A stretch of DNA of 64,000 bases from contig OZ038320.1 of the NCBI GenBank assembly GCA_964035795.1, forward strand, positions 9,818,671 to 9,882,670, read 5' to 3'. The translations under genes were made by a program, and so were the position numbers. The notes under the pieces were generated by a model. It made no database searches. It was not told the origin of the DNA and saw only the letters and a program-made list of their open reading frames with translations. This DNA comes from Pterobdella sp. o SKG-2022 (lineage: Eukaryota; Annelida; Clitellata; Hirudinida; Piscicolidae). Shown in pieces: positions 37,701-50,334 of this stretch; positions within the stretch are counted from its first letter, which is position 1; each line of letters starts with the position of its first letter.

Positions 37701-38588
37701 GAATTCTTCAATATTTCTTTACTTTTTTCTGAAATTTCATTTTTATTATTTACTATTTCCTTTTGCTCCAATTTCTTTTTGGCCCTTGCTTCATTCCTAT
37801 CTAATATCACTTTTTTTAATTTTCATTATATATATTATTGTAAGTACCAAAAACTTCATGCTTACTGTCATTAGAAGTTGATTCCAAGATGAAACTTCCA
37901 GATTCTTCTGTTGTAAAATTATCCTGATACACACTTTCCTCATTATGTATAGTTGAAAGACTAATAAATGAATTATCATAATTATTTTCATAGTATGGAG
38001 TAGAAGAAATAATTTGATTGCACTTTTTCTTTGAAAGTTGTTTTTTCGAATTAATATTTTTCAAATTATTAGAATTATTTAATATTTCTTGTCCACTTTT
38101 CAGCCCAAAATCATATTTGATGAATTCCTTTTTATTTTTTTCTTTGTTGGAATAATAATTTTTCAACTCTAATTCTGATAATCTATCTATGAACATTTTT
38201 TATAACCTATTAAATTCAAGTATTTCTCAATTCAGACTATTTTAAAAATTGAAAATTCTAACCATCAAATTCTGAATGAAATCCTCCTGGATTATCTAAA
38301 AGGTTTGTGGGCTTGAAAAGGTTATAAATATCTACTGAACCAAGAGTTTGTCTGTTAAAAAAAAAGAAATAAAAGTTGTCGAAATAAAAATGAAAATAAT
38401 ACTTGTTTTTAAATGTATTTTTCCGAAATAGATCAATTTCTGGTAGAAGACAAGATTCTTCTTTTTCTTTCACCAAAAATAAATATTAAAAGTATCCAAT
38501 TGTATAAATAAAATTAATTAAAACTATTACTTTGTATTCTTTTTTTCATAATTTCAATCATTTTTTTTGCATTTGGTTTTCCATTCAT
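34786..38588 (-). CDS. unknown Lys/Asn/Ser-rich protein with internal duplicated module, 7 exons, about 608 aa
   Basis: Exons (minus): 38588-38531, 38466-38403, 38351-38263, 38186-37848, 37800-36854, 36764-36537, 34887-34786; phases match throughout and sum to 609 codons. Introns of 47 and 51 nt occur beside one of 1.65 kb. I do not recognise the family. The start is MNGKPNAKKMIEIMKKRIQ, then SVDIYNLFKPTNLLDNPGG. Exons 4 and 5 both begin with a D-R motif after a phase-1 junction, and both carry an SSTP...D.SF.S.STI.N...GSF block (about residues 70-182 and 183-330), suggesting an old exon duplication. Later landmarks: GGTPHPGFRLPF and KKTLRLSKGPNGKKIRITGG. Probably disordered, with several Ser/Thr-Pro sites; a nuclear or cell-cycle role is only a guess. 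The last exon is the least certain link. Confidence 0.65.
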
Positions 38589-38824
38589 TTTGAACAAAAT
38601 GAAATTTTCCCAACTTATATTTGAACATTTCAAGCACTTTAATGTTACGCAGACGACTGTACAATTAGTGAGTAAGACGAAACCTAATCAATAGATACCC
38701 AATAAAATTTTTTATTCAAAAAGTATTAAATTAAAAAACGGTATAAATTAATTAAAAATTATGTATAGTTTAAATAAAGTCTTAAAATTTTAACACATTT
38801 TTTAAACAGTACGATAAATCAGAC
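38589..38824. promoter_or_regulatory. putative bidirectional promoter
   Basis: Only 236 bp separates the ATG of the minus-strand gene ending its 5' side at 38588 from the ATG of the plus-strand gene at 38825. The interval is AT-rich with no repeat. Inference from head-to-head layout; no motif is diagnostic. Confidence 0.45.
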
Positions 38825-39520
38825 ATGTCGCAGGTTCCCTCTTCTCAAAAAGATTTATTCTATCAATGTCAAGTAGTTCCTTCTATAAGTCAAGGTGGTA
38901 CACGAATCTTGTTTTATAAGTTTGAAAAAGAAATTTTATTTCATTATAATTTATATGAAAAATTAAATCTTTTCTACATATTTTTTAATAAAAATTATTC
39001 ATTTTCAGGTTTAGTGAATGAAATTAAAAATTCTCATTATAACAATCATAATCATACAAATGATGAAAATAGATTCATTGGTTCAAAGAATTTAAACCAA
39101 GAACTCAGAACTAGCATTAATCTAAATTTAGAAGAATTCTCTAATGGTACAGAATACATTTCAATCTTGGAACCAATCCATCAGCCAACTCCCATTTTAA
39201 ATGAAAACTATGATCTAATCAATGAAGAAAATAAAAATCAAGAAGACATAATTGATATCATCTTGAAAGAGGATTGTCATATAACCACTAATAATCATGC
39301 TTGTGCAAGTAATGTCAGTCATGTTTATAATAATGATCATTTGACATGCAAGAATGATGAAAATGACTCTTTGGTTTCAAATTTTGATTCTAAATTTAAA
39401 ATAGATTTGAGAATTTTGGTTCAAAAAGAAATAAAAAGCTTTTTCAATAGTTTAAATGTTTTAGAAGAAACTGAATCATCAGGTAAAAATGACATTTTAG
39501 ATATTTTGTGCCCAAAATAA
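38825..39520 (+). CDS. hypothetical protein, one optional 114-nt intron (193 or 231 aa)
   Basis: ATG at 38825, stop at 39518-39520. A likely intron 38895-39008 (CAAG|GTGGTA ... TTTTCAG|G) is 114 nt and has no in-frame stop, so both spliced (193 aa) and retained (231 aa) forms are open; the intron-encoded part is rich in Phe/Tyr/Leu/Lys unlike the rest, which favours splicing. The protein starts MSQVPSSQKDLFYQCQ and is otherwise rich in Asn, His, Asp and Glu with a helical-looking end (VQKEIKSFFNSLNVLEE). No domain recognised. Divergent from the neighbouring gene, with which it may share a promoter. Confidence 0.6.
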   Translation: MSQVPSSQKDLFYQCQVVPSISQGGTRILFYKFEKEILFHYNLYEKLNLFYIFFNKNYSFSGLVNEIKNSHYNNHNHTNDENRFIGSKNLNQELRTSINLNLEEFSNGTEYISILEPIHQPTPILNENYDLINEENKNQEDIIDIILKEDCHITTNNHACASNVSHVYNNDHLTCKNDENDSLVSNFDSKFKIDLRILVQKEIKSFFNSLNVLEETESSGKNDILDILCPK

Positions 39521-39858
39521 ATGAACAACATTGATATAGCTTAAATTATTCTTCAGTATGATTAAATAATTAAGTGATTAAAATGTTTTTAGATTAATAA
39601 AAAGCTCAAAAAGTGTTACATTAAAGTATGTGAAATAATTTCCAGAGTGATGGGAAAGTTTTGATGCATACAATCAAATCTGTGAAGAATAAAAATTCTC
39701 GAAATCTCATGAATATTTAATTAGTTTGAAAAAAACATTAGCAACTAAAGCATACTTCAACAAACTACAAGCATCGCACAGCACAGTTGATAAGTTTTAT
39801 TGCATAAAGATCGAAAAATTAAAGTTAAATTAAATCAGGTTTATGGTGGTTTTCGATG
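39521..39858. other. short spacer between convergent genes
   Basis: AT-rich 338-bp interval between two genes that end toward each other; it should contain their 3' UTRs. Nothing else seen. Confidence 0.4.
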
Positions 39859-41440
39859 TCACATTGACATAGAAAAAATCTTTCCATTTTTAGCTGAACT
39901 GTTATTTTTATTTTTAGATACCAGAACAATATCTTTTTCGCCCATGACTTTCACATGAAATGTTCCCTCGCTCTTACGTTGTAACTCTTTTTTGGCATCC
40001 GAAGCCTGCGTAATAAGTTCTAATTTTTCTAAAGAAAAATAACGGTTTGTACATTTTTATGTTGAAAACATTCAGTTTCAAAATATTTTTTTCTAACAAA
40101 ATAATTTTTAAATGCTTTTGTAAGTTTATGCCAAATAAAATTAGCTAAAATTATTAGAGTTTGAAAATAGATCAAATTAATAATCTATTGAAATTATTTA
40201 TTTCTTTTTCAAAAGAAACTATCACTTTTTTGCAAATAATCATTCTACAAAGAATAAAAAAATCAATAAACAAGGTACATAAAAAACTAATAGCTATAAA
40301 GAATAAAAGATTTCCTTAAAAATAGTCTCGTTAGATGACTTGAAACGAACAAGTACGTGTTTTAAAAATTTGATCCTACTAGTTTGCAGCTGATGAAAGC
40401 CGAGAAGACACAGAGAAGACTCTCAATTCCAGTCGTCACCAACGCAATCACCACCCATATGTTTGTATGTTCTTGTTGAGATGTACGCCCATCTGGTGTT
40501 TCACTCAACAAGCCTGTAGTTATAGCTTGATAACGCATTTTTTTGTAAACTTTTCAAGACGGACTTACCAATTCTAAGTAATTGGATGCTGACGACAGCG
40601 GTGACCAGAGAGACGACAGAGAATGCAGCAAAACACATAATCTAAAAAAATTTACTTTCGTAAACTCATTTTTCAAAGCTTGTTATTTGAAAGAAACTGT
40701 CATTTCATAAAGCACGTTCACACATAAGCCCACTAATCACGGCTATTAGTGGAAGAACGCTACTTCAAATTTATGAGCTTCTTAATGCGATTTCATAATT
40801 GATTTATACAAAAGATTTATGCACAATTTACTTTCACTTTTCAATTAAAACGATAAATAATTATTACTATCTTTTCGACTTTTGACACTTTATATTTTCA
40901 AAAATAAAATTTTAAAGCTTTATTGACTACCATTTACCCTAGGTATAAAAAAATGTTTTAAAAATTTTAATTACAAGAATTTCAAAAAAGTTTTGGATTT
41001 ATACAAATTCATCGAAAAGTTTTAGTTATATTTCTTAAAATTTCCAAATAAACACTATTTAAAATTTTCTTCCGTTAAATTTTTTTGGCTCAAATGATGA
41101 TGAAGTACTCACGGCGTATGAGGTGCATTTGAATGCACAGGCCAGCCCAAATGCTCCCGTCAACACAAACTAAACATTATTTTATACTAAGGTTATGCCA
41201 AACAATGTATTTTTTATAAGTAGTTCATCGAGCTATAAAAACGAAATTTTTTATGGTTAATAATAGAAAAACTTCTAGTGAGAAGTAACGGACAAAAATT
41301 CCGCTCCAGATAGGAGAGACCACATGAGCAAGCCAGATATTAGCCTGGGTGCATGAGACTATACCCACACAAATACTTATCAAACCCAAGACCAGGTGGC
41401 ATAGAGAACACACGGATGTAACTATGATAGGAAGTTTCAT
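39859..41440 (-). CDS. four-pass membrane protein, MS4A/CD20-like topology, 5 exons, 189 aa
   Basis: Exons (minus): 41440-41294, 41169-41113, 40641-40569, 40525-40380, 40005-39859; phases match and sum to 190 codons. Four hydrophobic segments are visible: residues about 5-30 (VTSVCSLCHLVLGLISICVG), 43-65 (SPIWSGIFFVLTGAFGLACA), 69-90 (IMCFAAFSVVSLVTAVVSI) and 112-137 (IWVVIALVTTGIESLLCVF). The extracellular or lumenal loop between segments 3 and 4 is short and hydrophilic; the C-tail of about 50 residues is Lys-rich (ASDAKKELQRKSEGTFHVKV). The topology and the P-x-W-x-G motif at the start of segment 2 resemble the MS4A/TMEM tetraspan group; it lacks the CCG motif of true tetraspanins. The exon 1 donor (TTT|GTCCGT) is weak. 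Function not predictable. Confidence 0.75.
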
Positions 41441-44400
41441 TTATCAACTTTATCGTCGTAAGCAATGAAAACTCAATAGGATTTTAAAGAAGTGTCGATA
41501 TGTGTATCGTATTTGGTATCGTATTCCAATTTTTGTATTTGTCACAACCAAATCAAATTTTGGGAAGATTGATTGTTTATATATTTTTTTGGTAATTTCA
41601 TTTTTATTTTTTATTTTAAAATAACTTTTGTGATGAGATAAGTAAGAGCAGAATAGACTTTTAACAACGTCAAACAAGGTCAATCAGTGAAAAATTAAGT
41701 CAAGTGTTTCGATTATTTACGATCGGACGAGATTCATCTTAAATACTAAGATTCCTAAAGTGTACAACCATCATGGCCTGCACACCTGACGTACAAAATG
41801 TAACTTGTATCTAGGTTGCGTGTTTGCTTCAAGGTATCCATTCTGTTGGCTTAGTCTATTAATTAAAACACTTTATATAATTATACCGATAACGATGTAT
41901 GCACTCATTATCATTTATAAGCATTTTTATGTTATGTGCTGTATCTGCTTCATATGTGTAGCTGAAACTAGTGCAAACGTCTCTTGTGAGTGGCTTTTTG
42001 ACGTCCTTCAAGATCTTTTTATTTCTACAATTGCAAGATAAAAATATATTTTGAAATTTCAATCTTTTTATTTTATTAATCAAAAAATCTTTTTACATTT
42101 CTACTTAACTGTGGCTCTATTAATGAATCACTTTAACTAACTCAGTTTAAAAGTCTAAATGGAAAAAACGGTCTAATTTTACTGATCTTTAAATAATTAT
42201 TGTGAAAAGTTAATTGAGTAGCTAATTAAAAAGTAATAAAAAAGCTATGAAGCTATATTTATCTAGAAATAAAGTTGTTTTCATATCTCTTTACTCATAT
42301 AATTTGTCTTTTTTTATTATCACGGAACGGATGTTTTCGATAATCAAAAATTATTCATTAAAAGCTATTTTCCAACATGCAATTAATATGAATATACGAA
42401 TATTTTCCATTATTGAACATTAGTATTTGGTACGTGTTGATAGAAGTTGAAACTAAAATGTTTTTGAATTTTTTCATTGCTTATAAATTGCAATGAAAAT
42501 TTCAAGTAGGGCAATTAAAGGATATAACCATAGTTTGAGTTTTACGTCGCTTATTTGAGCAGTTTCGATACGATAAAACTCTTAGTAAAAGCAATTGCGT
42601 TGAAAATAACGAACCAAATAAGAATCGCTTCAAAAGATTTGAATATAATCAAAATGGATTAAATGGACGATTACGTTGAATGGAAATTAAAAACACCAAA
42701 TAAGAGTTCGTAGAGTTAATAATTTGAAACTAAAAAAACGATGAAAAAATATCGAAAATATTTTATTTTGGAGTAAAAATAAGAAGCAAAAGAGCTTAAA
42801 AGTTTCAGAGTTTTTTGATGCACGAGCAATATATATACAATATATAGAAGCATTTGAGAATTTTATTTGAAGCATTTTATCTTGTCTACTTCAACAACAT
42901 TCGTTCAAGCTATAATCCACAGTTGAGAAATTGCAGTTTTTTCAAGATCCAAGTAATTTAATGGCATTTTCAGAGAATTATAAAATACAATAAGAACTAC
43001 AGGGCTTGCTCAAAAATGAAAAACTTTTAGAAGATCTTTCAGTAAAAAACAAACTATTCTTCAAAGTTCAACCTTACCATAAAGCAGTAATGAATATGAG
43101 CTAATAAATCTGAAAAAAATACTTTTGTTTTTGAAAAACAGATTGTGTTTTGAAGTTTTCATTTTCAACAGCTAACAACAACAGAAAGATTTAACATTAT
43201 CGTTCTCTAGGTAGCTAGTGAGACAGAATCGCTAGCGAAACAGTGCTAGTTGAAATAAATTTTAAAAAATGATAATTAAAATAAAGTGGATAATAAGATA
43301 ATAAAAAATAATAATTTGAATAATGAAAAAAAAAATATATATAATGTATTTAACATTAAAAATGAAAAATATAATACAAAAATGGGATGAAAATAACATA
43401 ATGAAATAGGGTTTTTGTCAAATAATTTATAAGAAAATAAGAAAAGATTTTAAAGACAATGTTCAAAAAATTGAAATAGAATTAAAGTATTTTTCAATAA
43501 GTAAATTAGTCTATTATATTAAAACCATTCAAATTAATATTAAATTACCTTTCATCTTTCCGGTTTTAAAGCTTTTTCAAACTTTAAATTATATTTCATT
43601 CATAAGGTCTTAAAAAAAGGAAACTAATTTATATGAATTTTGAGCTTTGTGTGACTTGAGTTTTTCGTTTTATTATGTGGCCTCTTTCACTCCTTCAAAC
43701 TGAAAAGTACAAAAATAGCTTATACTAAAATTGGAAGGACGTGCTATTTTCATCAGCTCTTGGTGTAAAATGAAAAAGATTTATTTGAAAAAGAATAATT
43801 AAATACTTGGATGATTTTGAACTGCTAGTATCGTTTTTCTATTTCATACACATAACGCCAGATTCTTTAGAATTGTTTATATCTATAAAAGAATCTATAA
43901 AAGATAAAAAAACATATGCTCTTAAAAAACAGTGCCATATTTAAAAAACATTTGGAAAAGTTGAGAGGTTTAATTAGGCGAAAAAGTTTGCGAATTTCAA
44001 GGAAACTGCCCGTTCGAACTTGAAATTAGTTTCCCAAAGATGCTAAGTTTATAATATACCAAACAATCTTATAAGTGCAAAAACTAACAATGAAACTTTC
44101 ATGAGTGTTTTTAACTGATATAAAAATGTTTTTCGATGTTTTTTTGTCTGAATACAAAGCGTTTCTAAAGTGCGTAACTCTGGTCAACCAAGCATAACTT
44201 CAAGGTAAAATAGTTTCTGAATGCATCACCGAAATAAGGTTTATTGAAGTGAAAAATAATATTCATGATTGAATGCAATAAAAATTATATTTACAACACA
44301 AAGAAGATGTGAATTTTGTAGATAAAACACACGAAAATGGACTAAAAATGTCAGATGCCACGGCGTTGGGAAAGGGCGTTATCAGGATAAAAACCATTTT

Positions 44401-45694
44401 ATTTTTGTATTATATATAAAATTTTTACATGAAATGAAATTATTGTTTCACTATGTAATGTGTCTTAAAAACTTACATCAAATGCTAAATCATTGTAGGT
44501 AAACTTAATTTATCAAGTCAAATAAATGAATTTAAAAGATAATTAGAGAATATTTGAATTTCAACGCAAACAAACGAATTAAAGTTCAATAATTCCACAA
44601 TACATTAATTCACTGTTTCTTTTTTTGAATTATAATTCTGATAACTTTAATTATCTAAAATGACTCATTTTATTATATAAAAAATTCTAATTGGATTTCT
44701 TCAATTAATTTTTTATTGATTTCTCAATAAACCCAATATTTTCATTTTTTTGTTCATTATTTTTTCCTTAGACCAGCGATTTTATCCCTGTGAAAGTACG
44801 ATTGATAATAACTAAATGATGGTAATGGCATTTGAAGAATATTTTATGCTCTTTTAACATCTCGAAGTTTTTGAAAAAAGAATTAGTGAAAGTACAAATG
44901 TCAAAACCCACTATGAAGAGTATGAAGTGGACGATTAAATTGTATACAATCGTTGACCAATTTTCGACTTACTTCATGACACCCTAATAGACTCAAAAAA
45001 AAATGTTTTACGCTAAATAATTCATTTGTAGTTCTAAAAAATCATAACTAGAAATTTTTGACGATCAATAAATTTATTTTAGTCGGCATTAACTTGAAAG
45101 CATCGAGGAGAAAGTTTTGACGAGGATTTTACATTTTTAATAATGTGTTTTATTGAATTTCCAAAAAAATTTAATTGGTTTAAGTCAACTTTTTTTTATT
45201 TTTCATTAAGAATTAATTTTTCCATTACAAAATTAAACGTTTAAATAATTCTTTTTACCATTCAACTTCAGCAGCGTTAAATCTTAATGGAAATCTAATG
45301 CTTGTCTCAAATAAATTATCTTAAAAAAGGAATAGTTCGACATGATATACAAAAAGCTTTAAAAATATATTGAGTAAAAAACTTCTAAAAAGTCATAAAT
45401 AAATTTGATATTCAAACGGTTGGAGGATTAATTTCAGAATAAAATTTCAAGGCGCTTAATAAATGAAGCTTTGCTGATATAAATTAAAACTAATTATTAA
45501 ATAACTCAAATCAAAATGAATGGAAAATATTCAAACGATTTTCAATAAAATATCAAACTACTAATAGATCAAATTTTAAAATTCAAGTATTCAATAAATT
45601 AACAAGATATAGCTTTGATTTGGAGCATTCCCCCCTATTTGATCTAACCAGTGAAACTGCAAAAAATTTCATATTTAAAAATTTTAAATATGCT
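41441..45694. other. 4.2-kb gene-poor stretch
   Basis: I scanned both strands and see no exon with coding character. Open frames at 41805-42041, 41859-42083 and 42687-42875 have no family resemblance and no adjoining exons. There is a local very A-rich patch around 43255-43450. Nothing else supported. Confidence 0.45.
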
Positions 45695-46099
45695 TTATGT
45701 GAATAGATAGATAGATAAATAGTTCAAAAATTGATATAACACCAAGAAGTACCCAAACCTAGAATCAACATCGTGGTTGGTGAAGGAAAGAATAGAGTGG
45801 GTGGACGAGGACGTGGCGAAGATGGGAGATGGCTGCAAAGGATTTAACGTTGAGAGAAATGATGATGAGTTGCTGGCTATTGAAGCACGATGCTTGTGTT
45901 TGGGAGTTGAGTTATGCAGGTCTGTGTCATGAGGTTCTGTGTTGTTGAGAATATCTTCACTAAATGTCAGGTTGAGTGGGTGTGTTTGCTGAAACTGTCG
46001 CAGAAAAGCCGATAAAATTTCTGAAGTTATTGGTTGTTTTGACATAAAATCTTGAATTTGTTTCAGCTCATACTCCTTGTCCTGAATGAAATTATCCAT
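45695..46099 (-). CDS. possible coding exon(s) of an unknown protein
   Basis: The open minus-strand frame reads DKEYELKQIQDFMSKQPITS, then LRQFQQTHPLNLTFSEDI, then Ser/Thr/Pro-rich sequence. A good acceptor (TTCATTCAG) precedes GACAAGGAG at about 46084, and a donor (TCTAG|GTTTGG) lies at about 45757, so this looks like an internal exon of about 328 nt rather than a whole gene; the ATG at 46099 may be incidental. A second minus-strand exon candidate at about 48710-48770 (MCQQINQADVMIDGRNKLQR) could belong to the same gene, in which case the LINE at 46441 would lie in its intron. No domain recognised. Confidence 0.4.
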   Translation of the reverse strand: MDNFIQDKEYELKQIQDFMSKQPITSEILSAFLRQFQQTHPLNLTFSEDILNNTEPHDTDLHNSTPKHKHRASIASNSSSFLSTLNPLQPSPIFATSSSTHSILSFTNHDVDSRFGYFLVLYQFLNYLSIYLFT

Positions 46100-46432
46100 A
46101 TGTTTAGTTATTTCAAAAAAAAATTATTTTCGTGAAAATTATAAAAAACACTCCTCTATGGTGAATAATCAAATTTAAGGTATGTCGAACCGATAAAACC
46201 GTATTGAAGCAGCATTTCAAAAGCAGTAAAATAACAATATAGTTGCATTCATTAGCAATTTAAATGTCTAAAAAGTTAAATAAAGTCTCATTTTATAAAT
46301 TAAACTTTGTTAAAAACTCAATAAAGCCATAATTCGATTTTAGTACAATAGCTTCAACATAAGCAAAATTTATAAAAAAGTTTTAAAAAAATTAAACCAA
46401 GTTTCGAAGCTATTATTTTTCATTTGTCAGTA

Positions 46433-48068
46433 TTGAAGAAGTGAGTAGGCTAATTCGCTCTTTACCCAACAAATCTTCTCCATTAAACTTAATCCCCACA
46501 TCCACTTTAAAACGCTTTTCTCACCTCTTTGCTCTAATATTTTCCAAACTTACCAACTTGTCTTTTTCACAAGCAATATTCCCCGTCTCCTTCAAAACAG
46601 CACAAGTTCTCCCTTTGCTTAAGAAAGGCAATTTGGACCCTACCATTCCTTCGAACTACCGCCCTATTTCTAACTTGAGCACCATTTCAAAAATTATCGA
46701 AAGACTCGTTTATTCCAAAATAACTTCTCACGTTTCATCATCTCCTAATTTTAATCCTTTCCAATCAGCATATCGCAAGCACCACTCAACAGAAACCACA
46801 CTCTTACGCATCACTGACAGTCTTCGCAACATCTGCGCCACTGGACATGCGGCCGTTTTGGTTCCGCTAGACCTTTCTGCTGCTTTTGACACTCTCGATC
46901 ACAATATCTTAATTGATATTTTGAATAGACATTTCAATATTTCTGATCTCGCTCTTTCTTGGTTTTGCTCTTACCTTTCTCAACGTTCTCAGTTCGTTAA
47001 AATGGACAATTTCTCTTCTTTTCTTACATCACTCAACTCAGGCGTGCCACAGGGCTCCGTTCTGGGACCAATCCTCTGCTCTCTTTATACATCACCCATG
47101 TGTAGCATTATTGTACAGCACGACTTGCTTTTTCACCAGTTCGCTGATGACATCACTCTTTCCACCGGAGTCTCTCACCCAGGTTCTAGCCACACTCTCC
47201 TTAGATTATCCTGTTGCCTTTCCGCTCTAAACTCCTGGTTTTCCCAAAGCCAACTCAAACTAAACCCTACTAAGAGTGAGATGATGTTTGTCGGCAGCTC
47301 TCGTCTTCTAGCAAAATACAATCTCCCTTCTGTGGTAACTCTCGACGGCAACAAACTTCCTATATCTTCCAAGCTCAAAATCTTAGGTGTCACCTTAGGT
47401 CCAAATTTGAACTTTGCTCACTTTATTTCTCAAATAATCCAATCTTTCAATTTCCATATCTATGCCATAAAACAAGTACGCAAATTCTTACCTCTTTCCA
47501 CTGCTAATGCCCTCTTTATCTCACTAGTTCTTTCCAGATTGGACTACTGTAATTCTCTCCTTTGCGGGCAGCCAAACTATCTTTTATGCAAACTTCAAGC
47601 CCTCCAAAACCACGCGGCCAAAACGGTTCTTCAAGCTGATTATTTTAGCTCTTCCAGCGACTGTCTTGATCGTTTGCACTGGCTACCTGTCTCCCAAAGA
47701 TGCAAGTTTAAATTACTTTGGCTCATTGCATGCATTCTCAAGCTTGAACAACCTGCTTATCTTTTTGATCTTTTGTCGATCAGACACACACGTCAACCAC
47801 TCGGATCCTTGCACTCTGGTCTCCAGCTTCATCAACCTGTTTCTTCAGGCTTGTTTACTAGTCGCTCTTTTTTTCACCAGGCTCCAAGTCTGTGGAATTC
47901 ACTTCCTTCTAACTTACACTCATCGCCTTCTCTCATGAACTTTCGCAAACTTTTGAAAACTCACTTATACCATAAACATCCCCAGTCATAATCTCTTACA
48001 AACCTTGAGCGCCTCTGAAGCAATCTTGAATTGATAACTGTGCGCTATAAAAATCCTAATAATAATAA
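46433..48068 (+). mobile_element. 5'-truncated CR1/L2-like LINE with intact reverse transcriptase frame
   Basis: An open frame of 516 codons (46441-47991) carries a complete RT core: NYRPISNLSTISKIIERLVY, PFQSAYRKHHSTETTLL, DLSAAFDTLDH (motif A), GVPQGSVLGPILCSLY (motif B), HQFADDITLS (motif C; Phe in place of the usual Tyr of YADD), then LKILGVTL, LDYCNSLLCG, RLHWLPV and a C-terminus SLWNSLPSNLHSSPSLMNF. This order is typical of CR1/L2-type LINEs. No endonuclease domain precedes it, so the copy is 5' truncated at about 46433-46441. It ends in (AAT)n at 48059-48068, the microsatellite tail typical of that group. GC content is clearly higher than the flanks. The lack of stops implies a recent insertion. 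Confidence 0.92.
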
Positions 48069-50334
48069 TTATAATACATTAATTTACAATTGAACTAATG
48101 GACTGAACTTGAATCAAGAAATTCAAGTTTTATTGTAAAAAAACTGCAACTATGGTATACTCGATGCAAACCATTATGGACACCTTCAATGTTCTTTTGT
48201 GAGAGAGCAATTGTAGAGTTTTTGGAGTCTTACACCCCTTCAAAATGGTGGATCTGTGTGGTATGAAATAGAATAATGAAACTATTGTTTGTATTAAGAA
48301 CTAGCCCAAGCATTTAGATAAAAATTTGAATAATCCTAAGAGTGGGATTAAGATTATTAAAAAATCAACTATTTTTTGACCATGATAATTAACAATACCG
48401 GATGATAACATTTAGTGAAAACTTTAAAGCTAACAAACAATTCAAAACTGCGTCATTCACTTCTATCATTTAGATGCTATAATATTACCATAGTGGATAA
48501 TTATTAACTATATTATGAATATATTTCAAATTTGAGAAACGTTAGTCAAAAAATAATCTATTTGTAATATAAAAAATTGAGCAAAACTCAAAGCTTGAAA
48601 AAACTAAAAAAACTCATTTTTCAAATAAAAAAACTTTGTTAACTCATACTTCAACAATACCCTTCCTATGAAAATAATAAAAATAATACTACTATTATCT
48701 CTCTGCAACAAAAGGCATCAAAAGGACCTTCTCTGCAGCTTGTTCCTGCCATCAATCATCACATCCGCCTGGTTAATCTGCTGACACATCTTCGACAAGT
48801 CTTGACGTTTAAAATATTAGAATGAAAGTTTTGTTTTTTCTATGACTTACAGATTTTTATTTAAAAAACTTTAAATGATGTTTCAATTATAAATACACTT
48901 GATAATGTAAGTTCATCTTATGGAAAGCTTCTTAGCATAAAATAAACTCTTATAAGTGTTTTTATATGAATATGTATGTTTTTTGGCGCCAATCAAAGGT
49001 GGCTTGTCGAAGTTATAATGGCGGCTCGAATAGTCGATTTTTATACTTAAAAACTACATAATTGAGTTGAGAATGTCAAAATATTATTATTTAAAATAAT
49101 TTCGCAATTTTATTTCAAAATTCGATAACTCAGTTCAATAACATACAAGAACTATTTCTTTTAGGATGATTTCGGTTTTTTTGCTTTACATAGAAAGAAG
49201 ATAAATTGTGAACATCAAAAATTTTATTTTATACAACAACAAAAATTACAAAGATAAACACTTAATGATTTTAGGGGCTAATAAAGGCTTGCGTTACTTG
49301 GATGAAAATTCTATAAAAAGATTTAAAAAAATATTATCATTTAATAAATATCAAAGAATGTAAAAATAAAGAATGAGATAAGCAATTTCTGGTTTCAATT
49401 GTGGTGATGTTGAAGTCCCATTAAAGAAAAAAGATGAAGACAATGAAGTTGTTCAAATTTTGTCTAAAATTAACATTTGATTGCTCAAAATATTTTATTT
49501 GAAGTTTCATTTATATATTTTTTTGTTTATTATCACAGATTTAATTATTTTAATACATTCATAAAATCAACTCAGTTTTCTAAATTTCATTTATCTAAGT
49601 ATTATTATGGTTGTTTTTGTTTCAAATAACAGACCTTTTTTTCATATAATCTTAGTTATCTGTTTTTTTTATTTAGTTATACTTGCATAATCTTTTTTAA
49701 ATTGTCATATCTAAGAAAACTTACATTACATTAAATTTCATTCAAAGTTCATAATACTCAGTGGTCTAGAAACTCCTGAAGTTGATGCCACTATAATCAT
49801 ACTCGTCATTGATTTGATTTGATATATAAATACATGAAATTATTAGCTTTTGATTGAATCGTCACAGCATCATTATCATGAGGAATTTTAGTTTTCTGAA
49901 ACATTTTTGGGAAAACATGCCTTAAGCCTCAAACACCTAAGAATCCAAATAAAAATTCTTCTAAGAGTTCTTCTGTTGACGTCATTAGAAGCTATCTATA
50001 TACATCATTTCGTTTTCTTCCTCATTCTCTTTCACTAATGCCTTATTCTTGAAGATTTTTACTCAAAAACTGATAAATAAACTATCGATTATGAAATAAT
50101 TTTTGAATAACTATAGAATCGAAAAAAATAAGAAACCTTCTTGACTTTCTTTCAGGCGAGAGGATGACAGCGATGATGACGATAAAGATCGAGAGATGGC
50201 TGTTAAGATCAGAAAAATTAAGCATAAAATTAAATATTTATGTAAAAAAAATTTTTATATTTTAGCTATTAAAGATTAATTGAATTAAACTTCAATGACT
50301 ATATAATTGGATCTTCAATACTTTCATATCAAAT
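47992..50334. other. gene-poor stretch with one exon candidate
   Basis: Beyond the LINE 3' UTR, the only coding-like pieces are a minus-strand exon candidate at about 48710-48770 and a Ser-rich one at about 50155-50212 (acceptor CTTAACAG, reading SISRSLSSSSLSSSRLKE or similar), which may be a further 3' exon of the PH-domain gene. Bases 48896-48935 hold a half copy of the palindromic family (CTTGATAATGTAAGTTCATC ... GAAAGCTT). Confidence 0.4.

Noticed and set aside
37801..37847. Frameshift in an A-run of the 34786-38588 gene
   Set aside because: A 47-nt GT-AG intron explains the frame change exactly, with matching phase, so no assembly error is needed.
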